Assembly (NCBI RefSeq): GCF_000702265.1
Contig: NZ_KL370881.1
Coordinates: 332,789 to 396,788, forward strand
Source of the DNA: Butyrivibrio sp. NC2002
GTDB lineage: Bacteria > Bacillota > Clostridia > Lachnospirales > Lachnospiraceae
Direction: 5' to 3'
Length of the DNA stretch: 64,000 bases
Position 1 is the first letter of the stretch. Each line of letters begins with the position of its first letter. The notes beneath the pieces were generated by a model that was not told the origin of the DNA, ran no database searches, and saw only the letters and a program-made list of their open reading frames with translations. This document shows positions 26,255-35,743 of the stretch, in pieces. Position numbers and translations under genes: made by a program.

Positions 26255-27388
26255 ATGTTTAACAAAGTAAAAGTTGGAATAATGGGAACCGGTGACATAG
26301 CAGTGATGATGGTCAGGACCTTAAGTCAGATGCGAGGTGTTACCTGTTATGCTGTTGCATCAAGAACTGAGGAAAAAGCTAAGGAGTTTGCACAAAACCA
26401 TAAGATCAAGGTTGCGTATGGTTCTTATGAGGATTTATGCAGAGATCCCAAGATAGATTTTATCTATGTAGCAACGCCTCATTCAGCTCACTTTGAGAAC
26501 GTAAAGCTTGCCCTAAATAACGGTAAACATGTTTTATGTGAAAAAGCATTTATGTTAAATGAAAAGCAGGCAAAGGAAGTATTTAAGCTGGCTGAGGAGA
26601 AGAATCTCCTTCTGTCTGAAGCTATGTGGACAAGATTTTTGCCTCTTGGCTTTAAACTAAAAGAAATCCTTGCAAGTAACGTTATTGGTGACGTTAACAT
26701 GGTCACAGCTGACCTTAGCTTTAATATTTCATGGAAAGACAGGATACAGAATCCTGAGCTTGGCGGCGGTGCGCTTCTTGATATAGGCATATATGGTCTT
26801 ACATTTGCTTCCATGATACTTGGCGATGATGTTATCGATATTACATCTGTATGCAACAAAAATGAGAAGGGAATGGATCTTCAGGACGTGATCAACTTAA
26901 AATACAGATCGGGACAGATGGCGGTTGTTACGTGTTCTACACTTGCCTGTGGACCTTGCTGCGGCATGATATTTGGAACAAAGGGACACATACAGGTTGA
27001 TATGATAAATAACTTTGAGAGTATTACTGTATTTGACAATACAGGTGCTAAGACCGGCTTCTATAAGAAGGAAAAGCAGATTACAGGTTATGAGTATGAA
27101 GTTATGTCTGTTATGAATGCACTTAAGGAAGGATGGCTTGAGTGCCCTGAAATACCGCATGCTCAGTCTCTTCGCATTATGAACATGATGGATTTCATAA
27201 GAAAACTGCTTGATATCAGATTCCCCGGAGAGGAGCCTGAAGCAGTCACAGAGAATACAGAAGCTGAAGCTGCTGCAAATGCAGCTACAGAGGCGGCCGA
27301 GGAAACAGATACGAAAGTTGCTGATGAGACAAGTGGCGAAGCAGCCACTGAGACAGAGAGCATAGAGAAAGATAGATCAGAAGAGTAA
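26255..27388 (+). CDS. Gfo/Idh/MocA family NAD(P)-dependent oxidoreductase
   Basis: This 377-residue protein has an N-terminal Rossmann domain (VGIMGTGDIAVMM), FIYVATPHSAHFENV, and EKAFMLNEKQAKE with the conserved catalytic lysine. The C-terminal beta-sheet domain contains GGGALLDIGIYGL. Family members oxidise or reduce sugars, inositols or related compounds; the substrate cannot be read. The start ATG 26255 follows AGGAGAG; an in-frame ORF extension upstream lies in the terminator and is rejected. After about residue 330 there is an unusual 45-residue Glu/Ala/Thr-rich tail not normal for the family. Confidence 0.88.
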   Translation: MFNKVKVGIMGTGDIAVMMVRTLSQMRGVTCYAVASRTEEKAKEFAQNHKIKVAYGSYEDLCRDPKIDFIYVATPHSAHFENVKLALNNGKHVLCEKAFMLNEKQAKEVFKLAEEKNLLLSEAMWTRFLPLGFKLKEILASNVIGDVNMVTADLSFNISWKDRIQNPELGGGALLDIGIYGLTFASMILGDDVIDITSVCNKNEKGMDLQDVINLKYRSGQMAVVTCSTLACGPCCGMIFGTKGHIQVDMINNFESITVFDNTGAKTGFYKKEKQITGYEYEVMSVMNALKEGWLECPEIPHAQSLRIMNMMDFIRKLLDIRFPGEEPEAVTENTEAEAAANAATEAAEETDTKVADETSGEAATETESIEKDRSEE

Positions 27389-27417
27389 TATTTTTTCGTT
27401 TTAAAGCGATAAAGTGC

Positions 27418-27446
27418 TTGACGATTTGAAGACGGTGTGAAATAAT
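27418..27446 (+). promoter_or_regulatory. Promoter upstream of a short leader RNA and gdhA
   Basis: TTGACG (27418-27423), a 17-base spacer and AATAAT (27441-27446) form a sigma-A promoter. A terminator lies only about 60 bases downstream. Confidence 0.65.
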
Positions 27447-27452
27447 ACTTGT

Positions 27453-27512
27453 CAGACAGTGGTGTCTGCGCAAGGGAGCGTAAAGACCGATGAAGCTTTA
27501 CGCTCTTTTTTT
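27453..27512 (+). ncRNA. Candidate small RNA or attenuated leader of gdhA
   Basis: A hairpin CAGACA/TGTCTG (27453-27468) is followed by an intrinsic terminator: GAGCGTAAAG (27476-27485), CTTTACGCTC (27495-27504) and a T-run. With the promoter just upstream, the default product would be a roughly 60-nt RNA. It could be an independent small RNA or an attenuator for gdhA, which begins 90 bases further. I do not recognise a known riboswitch consensus. Confidence 0.5.
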
Positions 27513-27577
27513 GTACATTTTTTTAGCTTAAGGTCTATACGCCGGAAAAATAAGCCCAATTAAATGGGTAAAGATGA

Positions 27578-28936
<1,359 letters not shown>

Positions 28937-28992
28937 TACCGTATATTCATATCCCGAAAAGTAAATAATTCAGTTATTTATTAAAAACATTT

Positions 28993-29029
28993 GACATCTT
29001 GGATCATAGATTCAAGATGTCATAATTTT
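28993..29029 (+). terminator. Terminator of gdhA
   Basis: GACATCTTG (28993-29001) pairs with CAAGATGTC (29013-29021), followed by ATAATTTTA. Confidence 0.7.
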
Positions 29030-29048
29030 ATATCGATTAATTACATGC

Positions 29049-29067
29049 ACTTTAGTATAATAAAGTG
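29049..29067 (+). promoter_or_regulatory. -10 element inside a 7-bp palindrome before the antiporter gene
   Basis: CACTTTA (29049-29055) and TAAAGTG (29061-29067) form an inverted repeat. TATAAT (29056-29061) lies at its centre, so a repressor bound here would block the promoter. No clear -35 is seen. Confidence 0.4.
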
Positions 29068-29124
29068 TAGTTTTTGTTTTTCTGACGAAGAACAGGTAAT
29101 CTATAAAAATGCGGGAGGGAAAAT

Positions 29125-30645
29125 ATGTTTGTTGATACTTTTTGGGCGCTGGTTCCGGCGATAATAGCTATAGGACTGGCACTTATAACTAAGGAAGTTT
29201 ATTCTTCACTCTTCATTGGAATTATTGCAGGAGGACTGTTGTATTCCGGCTTTAATCCGGCAGGGACAATGGAACATGTTTTTGTCGAGGGTATGATCGG
29301 ACAGCTTTCTGACAGCTGGAATGTAGGAATACTTATATTCCTTGTGGTTCTTGGCAGTATGGTAATGCTTATGAACAGAGCCGGTGGCTCGGCGGCTTTT
29401 GGAAGATGGGCTGTAGCGCACGTAAAAACCAAAGTTGGCGCTCAGATAGCTACTATTGTTTTAGGATGTCTCATTTTTATTGATGACTATTTTAACTGCC
29501 TTACTGTTGGATCAGTTATGAGACCTCTTACAGATAAGCACAAGATTTCCAGAGAAAAGCTTGCTTATTTGATTGATGCAACAGCAGCACCTGTTTGTAT
29601 AATTGCACCTATTTCGTCCTGGGCAGCTGCTGTAACCGGATTCGTTGACGGGGCAAATGGTCTTACTCTTTTTATAAGAGCAATCCCTTACAATTTCTAT
29701 GCGCTTCTTACTATAGTTATGATGCTGACTCTTACACTTGCCAAGTTCGATTATGGCCCGATGGCGCATGCTGAACGAGGAACGATCCTTGGGAAAAAAG
29801 GTAAGAATATCCACTCGAGTATGACGGGTGCGGAAGATCAGCCTAATCCACCTGTATCCGGTAAAGGAAGGGTTATTCATCTTGTTCTGCCTATTGTTGT
29901 GCTTATTATCTGCTGCGTTATAGGAATGATATATACAGGCGGATTCTTTGAAGGAGAGAGCTTTGTTGATGCATTCTCAGCATCAGATGCCTCTGTAGGA
30001 CTTGTATATGGCTCTGTAGTTGCACTTATCTTTACAATTATATTTATGCTTGCTACCAGAGTTCTTAGCTTTAATGAATGCATGAACGCAATTCCCGATG
30101 GATTTAAGAGCATGGTTCCCGCAATACTTATTCTTACATTTGCATGGACACTTAAAGCTATGACAGACTCTCTGGGTGCAGCAAACTATGTTGCAGGCCT
30201 TGTTGAACATATTGCAGATAATCATGCACTTATGAGCCTGCTTCCAGCTATTGTATTCTTGATTGGCGCATTTCTGGCATTTGCGACAGGTACAAGCTGG
30301 GGTACATTTGGAATTCTTATTCCTATAGTTGTTAATGTTTTTGGAGCAGATATTAACAATGAGCTCATGCTTATCGCTATATCTGCCTGCATGGCAGGAG
30401 CAGTTTGCGGTGACCACTGCTCACCTATCTCAGATACAACTATTATGGCAAGTGCGGGGGCTCAGTGTGACCATATTCAGCATGTATCCACTCAGTTGCC
30501 TTATGCTTTGACTGTAGCAGGCGTTTCATTTGTGGCTTATATTATTTCGGGATTCGTAAGAAACTGGTATATATGCCTTCCGATAGGAATAGTACTCATG
30601 ATTGCCACATTGCTCTGTGCTAAGACAGTTAGCTCAAAGCGCTGA
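29125..30645 (+). CDS. NhaC-family Na+/H+ antiporter
   Basis: This 506-residue protein has about 11-12 transmembrane helices and the NhaC-family signatures: FWALVPAIIAIGLALITKEV at the start, IFIDDYFNCLTVGSVMRP, and near the end FATGTSWGTFGILIP and GDHCSPISDTTI. It would exchange Na+ (or an organic anion such as malate/lactate in the MleN branch) against protons. A GGGAGG ribosome site precedes the ATG. It appears monocistronic. Confidence 0.88.
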   Translation: MFVDTFWALVPAIIAIGLALITKEVYSSLFIGIIAGGLLYSGFNPAGTMEHVFVEGMIGQLSDSWNVGILIFLVVLGSMVMLMNRAGGSAAFGRWAVAHVKTKVGAQIATIVLGCLIFIDDYFNCLTVGSVMRPLTDKHKISREKLAYLIDATAAPVCIIAPISSWAAAVTGFVDGANGLTLFIRAIPYNFYALLTIVMMLTLTLAKFDYGPMAHAERGTILGKKGKNIHSSMTGAEDQPNPPVSGKGRVIHLVLPIVVLIICCVIGMIYTGGFFEGESFVDAFSASDASVGLVYGSVVALIFTIIFMLATRVLSFNECMNAIPDGFKSMVPAILILTFAWTLKAMTDSLGAANYVAGLVEHIADNHALMSLLPAIVFLIGAFLAFATGTSWGTFGILIPIVVNVFGADINNELMLIAISACMAGAVCGDHCSPISDTTIMASAGAQCDHIQHVSTQLPYALTVAGVSFVAYIISGFVRNWYICLPIGIVLMIATLLCAKTVSSKR

Positions 30646-30768
30646 TGTATTTTGTGATATAGGCATTTTATCTAAAATAGTAATACTTTTTTCACAAAAT
30701 CTTAAGTATTTATCTCTTGTGCGCAAGCCCAATATGCCTTATGATATTGCTTGCATCAAAAAATATAA

Positions 30769-30825
30769 CGCCTAAGGGGGGAGAGCGTTGGTTGTAGCAG
30801 GTGGGGACCTGCATTAAAAGAGGAG
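30769..30825 (+). promoter_or_regulatory. Structured leader before the 54-residue ORF
   Basis: AACGC and GCGTT enclose a G-rich loop (30769-30789) with six consecutive G residues, and GCAGGT-GGGG-ACCTGC (30797-30812) forms a second hairpin just before AGGAG (30821-30825). Two stable hairpins with G-rich loops next to a ribosome site suggest a cis-regulatory RNA; no known class is recognised. Confidence 0.4.
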
Positions 30826-30834
30826 ATGAATACT

Positions 30835-30999
30835 ATGGAATGGAAGATTGCATTTGATCGCATTATGGATCAGCTGTATAACCATCCGGAAGAGATGCGT
30901 TACAAGCTTCTTGGCAAATACAACGCCCCTACAATGACAATAACTGTAGCAGAAGGAAAAACAGCAATCGAGATGCTGCAGAATATACAGAATGCGTAA
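30835..30999 (+). CDS. Small unknown protein (54 residues)
   Basis: A short ORF beginning MEWKIAFDRIMDQLYNHPEE has AGGAG nine bases upstream and a strong terminator 37 bases after its stop, so it looks like a complete gene. An in-frame ATG at 30826 abuts the ribosome site and is rejected. The predicted product is acidic/neutral, soluble, with an N-terminal helix (residues 2-26), a short TMTITV strand and a C-terminal helix. I do not recognise a family. It lies between the antiporter gene and the defence island. Confidence 0.65.
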   Translation: MEWKIAFDRIMDQLYNHPEEMRYKLLGKYNAPTMTITVAEGKTAIEMLQNIQNA

Positions 31000-31035
31000 T
31001 GCGTTAGTGATTATAAAATGAATAGTAATTGTAAA

Positions 31036-31065
31036 AAGACTGCGAGTTGATCGCAGTCTTTTTTT
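31036..31065 (+). terminator. Terminator of the small ORF
   Basis: AAGACTGCGA (31036-31045) pairs with TCGCAGTCTT (31051-31060), followed by a T-run. Confidence 0.9.
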
Positions 31066-31086
31066 ATGAGATAGAGAGTTATAATA

Positions 31087-31398
31087 TCATTCGATAACTT
31101 TATTATTGGCTATGCGCCAGTCCTCATATTCTTTTACATCATCTTCAACTAATTTCCAACAAGCAGTTACAACAGCGGCATTATTAAAATATCCCAGCAT
31201 GGGTATGTTATCTGGAACAATATCAATTGGTGAGACAAAATATGTTAAGGCACTAATTATAGCGATAATTGTACAAATAGGAGGATCAGTGTATTTAAGA
31301 AATAGCAAGCATTGCTATGAATGTGTTAACAATATTATTTTATCAGCAGCTATTAAAATATAGATTAACTGAAAATAATTATTATATAAATTTCGCAT
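31087..31398 (-). pseudogene. DUF1232 (YkvA-like) protein gene with an in-frame amber codon
   Basis: The 73 C-terminal codons (31308 to 31087) encode a membrane-associated DUF1232 domain: ALTYFVSPIDIVPDNIPMLG and KLVEDDVKEYEDW. The usual N-terminal helix is missing. In the same frame, upstream, an ATG at 31398 opens MRNLYNNYFQLIYILIAADK, then runs into TAG at 31315-31317, three codons before the only possible restart, a TTG at 31308. Neither start has a good ribosome site. The gene is therefore best read as a pseudogene with one nonsense mutation, or as a shortened product from TTG. Confidence 0.6.
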
Positions 31399-31489
31399 TG
31401 CTGACAGGCAGTAATAATTATCTAAATTGGGCAATTTGTAATAAATCTTCTATAGATATGGTGATAGCTGTATAAAAAACATTTGATTT

Positions 31490-31612
31490 AATTACATCAT
31501 TGGATATCTAATTGCATCATTGCTTTTAATTTGATGTAATTAACGTTGATAATGAGTATATTGAGTGGTATTATTTAAGTGCATCATTTTATCCACTCAT
31601 GAGTGAATTGAT
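31490..31612. repeat. Repeated AATTRCATCAT motifs before the Fic gene
   Basis: In the 230-bp leader of the Fic gene, AATTACATCAT (31490-31500), AATTGCATCAT (31510-31520) and the inverted form TTGATGTAATT (31531-31541) occur within 55 bp. Looser copies GTGCATCAT (about 31580) and AATTGATGT (about 31606) lie nearer the start. This is typical of a multi-site operator. The rest of the gap (31400-31489) is AT-rich with nothing I can identify. Confidence 0.5.
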
Positions 31613-31632
31613 GTTTGAATGAGGATATTGAT

Positions 31633-32691
31633 ATGAGAAATTTTGATTACAGTAAAAAATGGGAAAAACTGCTGACACCGGAAATCGTGGCATTGCTTAC
31701 GCAGATCCATGAGTATAAAGGTGAGCAGTCACTTTTTATAGAAGCGAAGGCATATACGCTGACGCAACTTGTTGAGATTGCGAAGATTCAGAGTACCGAA
31801 GCATCCAACAAGATTGAAGGTATCTATACTTCCGATGCGAGACTGAAAGCACTAGTTAAAGATAAGACTACGCCTAAGACGAGAAACGAGCGAGAGATTG
31901 CCGGATACAGGGATGTACTTAATACTATCCATGAGAGTCATGATTACATCTCGATAAGACCGAATATGATCCTTCAGCTTCACAGAGATTTATATAAGTT
32001 TGAAGGTTATGATATCGGTGGAAAGTATAAAGCAGCGGATAACATCATTGAGGAAGAGGATGAACAGGGCAACAAATTTGTAAGATTCAGACCGGTTCCT
32101 GCATGGGAAACACCCGAGGCAATCGAGAATCTTTGTAATGAATTTGACAAAGCTCTCGGAACCGGAACAATAGATCCGCTTCTTCTGATACCAATGTTTA
32201 TACTGGATTTTTTATGCATCCATCCGTTTAATGACGGCAACGGAAGAATGAGCAGACTGCTTACATTGCTAATGCTGTACAGAGCCGGATACATTGTAGG
32301 AAAGTATATCAGTATTGAACATCTGATAGAAAAGACTAAGACATCATATTATGAGTGCCTGCAGGAAAGTTCCCTTAACTGGCATGAGGAAGAAAATAAT
32401 TATGTTCCATTTGTGCAGTATATGCTTGGTGTTGTAGTTGCAGCATACAGAGATTTTTCTGACAGGGTAGAGACTTTAGTTACCAGTGGCCTTTCAAAGC
32501 CTGAGCGTGTGGCTGAACTGATTAAGAACACCTATGGCGAGATCACGAAGTCGCAGATTATGGAGAAATGCCCTGACATAAGCCGCATAACTGTTGAGAG
32601 GGCTCTGTCAGAACTTCTGTCATCGGAAAGCATAATAAAAATTGGTGGCGGCAGATATACAAAATACGTTTGGAACAGAGATAAGGAATAA
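31633..32691 (+). CDS. Fic-domain protein with intrinsic inhibitory helix and C-terminal winged helix
   Basis: This 352-residue protein has the Fic motif HPFNDGNGRMSR at residues 197-208, which transfers AMP or a similar group to target hydroxyls. The inhibitory-helix motif SNKIEG (58-63; [S/T]xxxE[G/N]) lies N-terminal, so it is a self-inhibited class II Fic protein. The last 70 residues form a winged helix-turn-helix (TKSQIMEKCPDISRITVERALSELL). ATG 31633 has GAGGA eight bases before it; an in-frame TTG at 31615 is rejected. It begins 12 bases before hsdM's start after its stop, so it is probably the first gene of the restriction operon and may modify a partner or control expression. Confidence 0.88.
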   Translation: MRNFDYSKKWEKLLTPEIVALLTQIHEYKGEQSLFIEAKAYTLTQLVEIAKIQSTEASNKIEGIYTSDARLKALVKDKTTPKTRNEREIAGYRDVLNTIHESHDYISIRPNMILQLHRDLYKFEGYDIGGKYKAADNIIEEEDEQGNKFVRFRPVPAWETPEAIENLCNEFDKALGTGTIDPLLLIPMFILDFLCIHPFNDGNGRMSRLLTLLMLYRAGYIVGKYISIEHLIEKTKTSYYECLQESSLNWHEEENNYVPFVQYMLGVVVAAYRDFSDRVETLVTSGLSKPERVAELIKNTYGEITKSQIMEKCPDISRITVERALSELLSSESIIKIGGGRYTKYVWNRDKE

Positions 32692-32703
32692 AGGAGAACG
32701 ATA

Positions 32704-34203
32704 ATGACCGGAGAACTTGGTAATAAGATTGATAGTTTGTGGGAGATTTTCTGGAACGGCGGGATTACAAATCCGCTCGATGTTGTTGAGCAGATGACAT
32801 ACCTCATGTTTATAAAGGATCTGGATGATACTGACAACCTCCGCGCTAAGGAAGCAGCCATGCTTGGACTTCCTTACAAGAGCATCTTTGCTGATGAGGT
32901 TGAGATCGGTGACCGAAAGGTTGATGGTAATCAGCTTAAGTGGTCTACCTTCCACGACTTCCCTGCACAGAGAATGTATTCGGTTGTCCAGGAATGGGTA
33001 TTCCCTTTTATAAAGAATCTTCATGGAGACAAGAACTCTGCCTATAGCAAATACATGGATGACGCAATCTTTAAGGTAAATACTCCTTTGATGCTCTCCA
33101 AGATTGTTGACGCTATGGATGAAATTTATTCCATGATGGAAGAACTACACCAGACTGATATCCGTGGTGATGTATATGAGTACCTTCTTTCTAAGATTGC
33201 TCAGTCCGGTGTGAATGGTCAGTTTAGAACGCCGAGACACATCATCCGTATGATGGTAGAGATGATGGATCCGAAGCCGACAGACTTTATCTGCGACCCG
33301 GCTTGCGGAACTTCCGGATTCCTTGTTACCAGCGGAGATTACATAAGAGAAAAATATAAGAAGGAGGTCCTTCTTGATAAGCATAACAGAAATCACTTTA
33401 TGAATGACATGTTCCACGGATATGACATGGACAGAACCATGCTCCGCATTGGCGCCATGAATATGATGACCCATGGTGTTGAGAATCCGTTTATCGAGTA
33501 CCGTGACAGCCTGTCAGACCAGAACCCTGATAAGGATATGTATTCCCTTATTTTGGCGAATCCGCCATTTAAGGGCAATCTTGATGCAGATACCGTATCA
33601 ACAGATCTTCAGAAGGTATGTAAGACCAAGAAGACAGAGCTTTTATTTCTGGCGTTGTTTGTAAGAATGCTTAAGATTGGCGGAAGATGTGCTTGCATCG
33701 TTCCTGACGGAGTACTATTTGGTTCTTCCAACGCTCACAAGGCAATCAGAAAGGAAATCGTAGAAAATCAGCGCCTTGAAGCAGTAATCTCCATGCCTTC
33801 AGGTGTGTTCAAACCTTACGCCGGAGTATCTACTGCAATACTAATCTTTACCAAGACCGGTCATGGCGGAACAGATGATGTGTGGTTCTATGAAATGACC
33901 GCTGACGGCTTCAGTCTTGATGATAAGCGTACTGAGATTAAGGATAACGACATCCCTGATATCATTAGCCGATTCAAGAATCTTGAGGCTGAAAAGGACA
34001 GAAAACGTACGGACAAGTCCTTTATGGTTTCCAAGAAGGAGATTGCGGATAACGACTATGATCTCTCCATCAATAAGTACAAAGAGGTTGAATACGTTGC
34101 AGTAGAGTATCCGCCTACATCAGAGATTATGGCAAATATTAGAGAAATAGAGAAGCAGATCAGTCAGGAGATGGATGAGCTAGAAAAACTTCTTACTGTG
34201 TAA
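32704..34203 (+). CDS. hsdM: Type I restriction-modification DNA methyltransferase subunit (M)
   Basis: This 499-residue protein has an N-terminal HsdM helical domain (VEQMTYLMFIKDLDD) and an N6-adenine methyltransferase domain. The SAM loop is DPACGTSGF (198-206), and the catalytic motif IV is NPPF (286-289). With HsdS it methylates adenine in both halves of a bipartite site. The gene is intact and full length for the family. The start ATG has AAGGAG upstream. Confidence 0.95.
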   Translation: MTGELGNKIDSLWEIFWNGGITNPLDVVEQMTYLMFIKDLDDTDNLRAKEAAMLGLPYKSIFADEVEIGDRKVDGNQLKWSTFHDFPAQRMYSVVQEWVFPFIKNLHGDKNSAYSKYMDDAIFKVNTPLMLSKIVDAMDEIYSMMEELHQTDIRGDVYEYLLSKIAQSGVNGQFRTPRHIIRMMVEMMDPKPTDFICDPACGTSGFLVTSGDYIREKYKKEVLLDKHNRNHFMNDMFHGYDMDRTMLRIGAMNMMTHGVENPFIEYRDSLSDQNPDKDMYSLILANPPFKGNLDADTVSTDLQKVCKTKKTELLFLALFVRMLKIGGRCACIVPDGVLFGSSNAHKAIRKEIVENQRLEAVISMPSGVFKPYAGVSTAILIFTKTGHGGTDDVWFYEMTADGFSLDDKRTEIKDNDIPDIISRFKNLEAEKDRKRTDKSFMVSKKEIADNDYDLSINKYKEVEYVAVEYPPTSEIMANIREIEKQISQEMDELEKLLTV

Positions 34204-34209
34204 CTGTAG

Positions 34210-34223
34210 TGTCCTTCGGGACA
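34210..34223 (+). other. UUCG tetraloop hairpin between hsdM and hsdS
   Basis: TGTCC-TTCG-GGACA is a perfect 5-bp stem closed by the extra-stable C(UUCG)G loop, seven bases after the hsdM stop. There is no T-run, so it is an mRNA structure, not a terminator. Confidence 0.6.
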
Positions 34224-34253
34224 AGAATAAATTGAGATTTGTAGGGATGATAG

Positions 34254-35420
34254 ATGGATAAAGTTAGACTTGGAGATATAGCGACACTTATTAATGGAGA
34301 TCGAGGAAAGAATTACCCATCACAAGCGGATATAACTGATGAAGGGGACATACCATTTGTGAATGCGGGGCATTTAAATGGACGAAGTATAGATTTTGAG
34401 GAAATGAACTATATTTCTCAAGAAAAATATGATTGTCTAAGTTCGGGGAAGTTTATTAAGGGGGATGTACTTTACTGTCTCAGAGGGTCACTGGGCAAAA
34501 AAGCTATTGTTAATGATGATGTTGAAGGAGCAATTGCGTCCTCACTCGTAATAATAAGACCCGATTATAAACGAATTGATGGTGACTACCTGATGTTTTC
34601 GTTAGATTCACCGTCGATAAAAGAGCAGTTAATCAAGGCGAATAATGGTAGTTCACAGCCTAATCTTTCAGCAGCAAGTGTGAGAGAGTACCAAATAGAA
34701 CTTCCGGATATGCAAATACAGAAAGCTGTTGTTGAAAAGCTTGCCAAGGTAAGGGAAGCAATAGATAACAGGCAGTGTGAATTAGACTTGCTTGACCTGC
34801 TTATCAAAGCCCGATTTGTCGAGATGTTTGGTGGTCAAGAATTTGAGAGAAAGCAACTTATTGATTTGATTCAAGAGGGAGCGGGTTTATCATATGGAAT
34901 AGTAGTTCCAGGTGATAATGTTGATGATGGAATCCCGATGGTAAGACCATCTGATTTCAAAAATGGAAGATTGAATTTGGATAATGTTTATAGAGTTGCA
35001 TTAGATATAGAGTGTAAGTATAAAAAAACAAGATTATTGGGAGATGAAATTTTAGTACAAGTTATTGGTCAACCCGGGCAGGTTATGCTTAGCGATGAAA
35101 GATGCAAGGGGATGAATGTTACAAGAAACTTAGCGGTTATAAGAATTGATAAGAATAAGGCTGACAGACTATTCATAAGTCATTATTTAACTACAGAAGA
35201 GGCACAACGGTTTATGTTTGGCTCAACGAACCAATCGACATTAAAACAACTGCCTCTTAATAAGTTGAAGGAATTACCTGTTCCAATGGTTCCAATAAGT
35301 GAGCAAGTACAATTTGCGGACTTTGTTAAACAAGTCGACAAATCAAAAGTTGCCGTACAGAAGGCGTTGGATGAAACCCAGACTCTTTTCGATAGTCTGA
35401 TGCATGAATACTTTGGGTAG
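34254..35420 (+). CDS. hsdS: Type I restriction-modification specificity subunit (S)
   Basis: This 388-residue protein has the two-half HsdS plan: target-recognition domain 1 (about 1-150), a conserved spacer helix (LPDMQIQKAVVEKLAKVRE, about 150-185), target-recognition domain 2 (about 200-350), and a second spacer helix (VPISEQVQFADFVKQVDKS). The two TRDs set the two half-sites, which cannot be predicted here. No second hsdS or inverted repeats for shuffling are present. Base composition is more AT-rich than hsdM, common for exchanged S genes. Confidence 0.92.
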   Translation: MDKVRLGDIATLINGDRGKNYPSQADITDEGDIPFVNAGHLNGRSIDFEEMNYISQEKYDCLSSGKFIKGDVLYCLRGSLGKKAIVNDDVEGAIASSLVIIRPDYKRIDGDYLMFSLDSPSIKEQLIKANNGSSQPNLSAASVREYQIELPDMQIQKAVVEKLAKVREAIDNRQCELDLLDLLIKARFVEMFGGQEFERKQLIDLIQEGAGLSYGIVVPGDNVDDGIPMVRPSDFKNGRLNLDNVYRVALDIECKYKKTRLLGDEILVQVIGQPGQVMLSDERCKGMNVTRNLAVIRIDKNKADRLFISHYLTTEEAQRFMFGSTNQSTLKQLPLNKLKELPVPMVPISEQVQFADFVKQVDKSKVAVQKALDETQTLFDSLMHEYFG

Positions 35421-35428
35421 GAGTTGTT

Positions 35429-35743
35429 ATGCAGGATTATTTACCATACATTGTGTCTGTGTTATGTGCTTTGATATCAGGGATATCAAGTTATGCGATA
35501 GCCAGAAAACAAGCAAAGAATGATATAAAGGTTATTGTAAAGCAGCATGAAGTTGACTTAGAGGCATTAGAACGGAAGCATCAGATGGAACTCGAAAAGT
35601 TAAATCTGGAGCATGCGCATCAGTTAGAACTTCAAGCAAAAGATTTTGAAGCTAATCTTAGTTCGTCTTTGCTGACAGAAGCAATGAAGATGCCGGAAAT
35701 AAGGCAACAGATTTCACAGGGAATAAAGAAAGGTAAACGGTAG
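35429..35743 (+). CDS. Small membrane protein with coiled coil
   Basis: This 104-residue protein begins MQDYLPYIVSVLCALISGIS, giving one N-terminal transmembrane helix (about 5-24). A long charged heptad region with His/Glu/Leu follows (about 30-78), then a short basic tail KKGKR. I do not recognise a family. It starts 8 bases after hsdS with a GGAG site and its stop is directly followed by the ATG of the next gene, so it is tightly coupled within the island. Such proteins may tether or sense at the membrane, but that is inference. Confidence 0.7.
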   Translation: MQDYLPYIVSVLCALISGISSYAIARKQAKNDIKVIVKQHEVDLEALERKHQMELEKLNLEHAHQLELQAKDFEANLSSSLLTEAMKMPEIRQQISQGIKKGKR

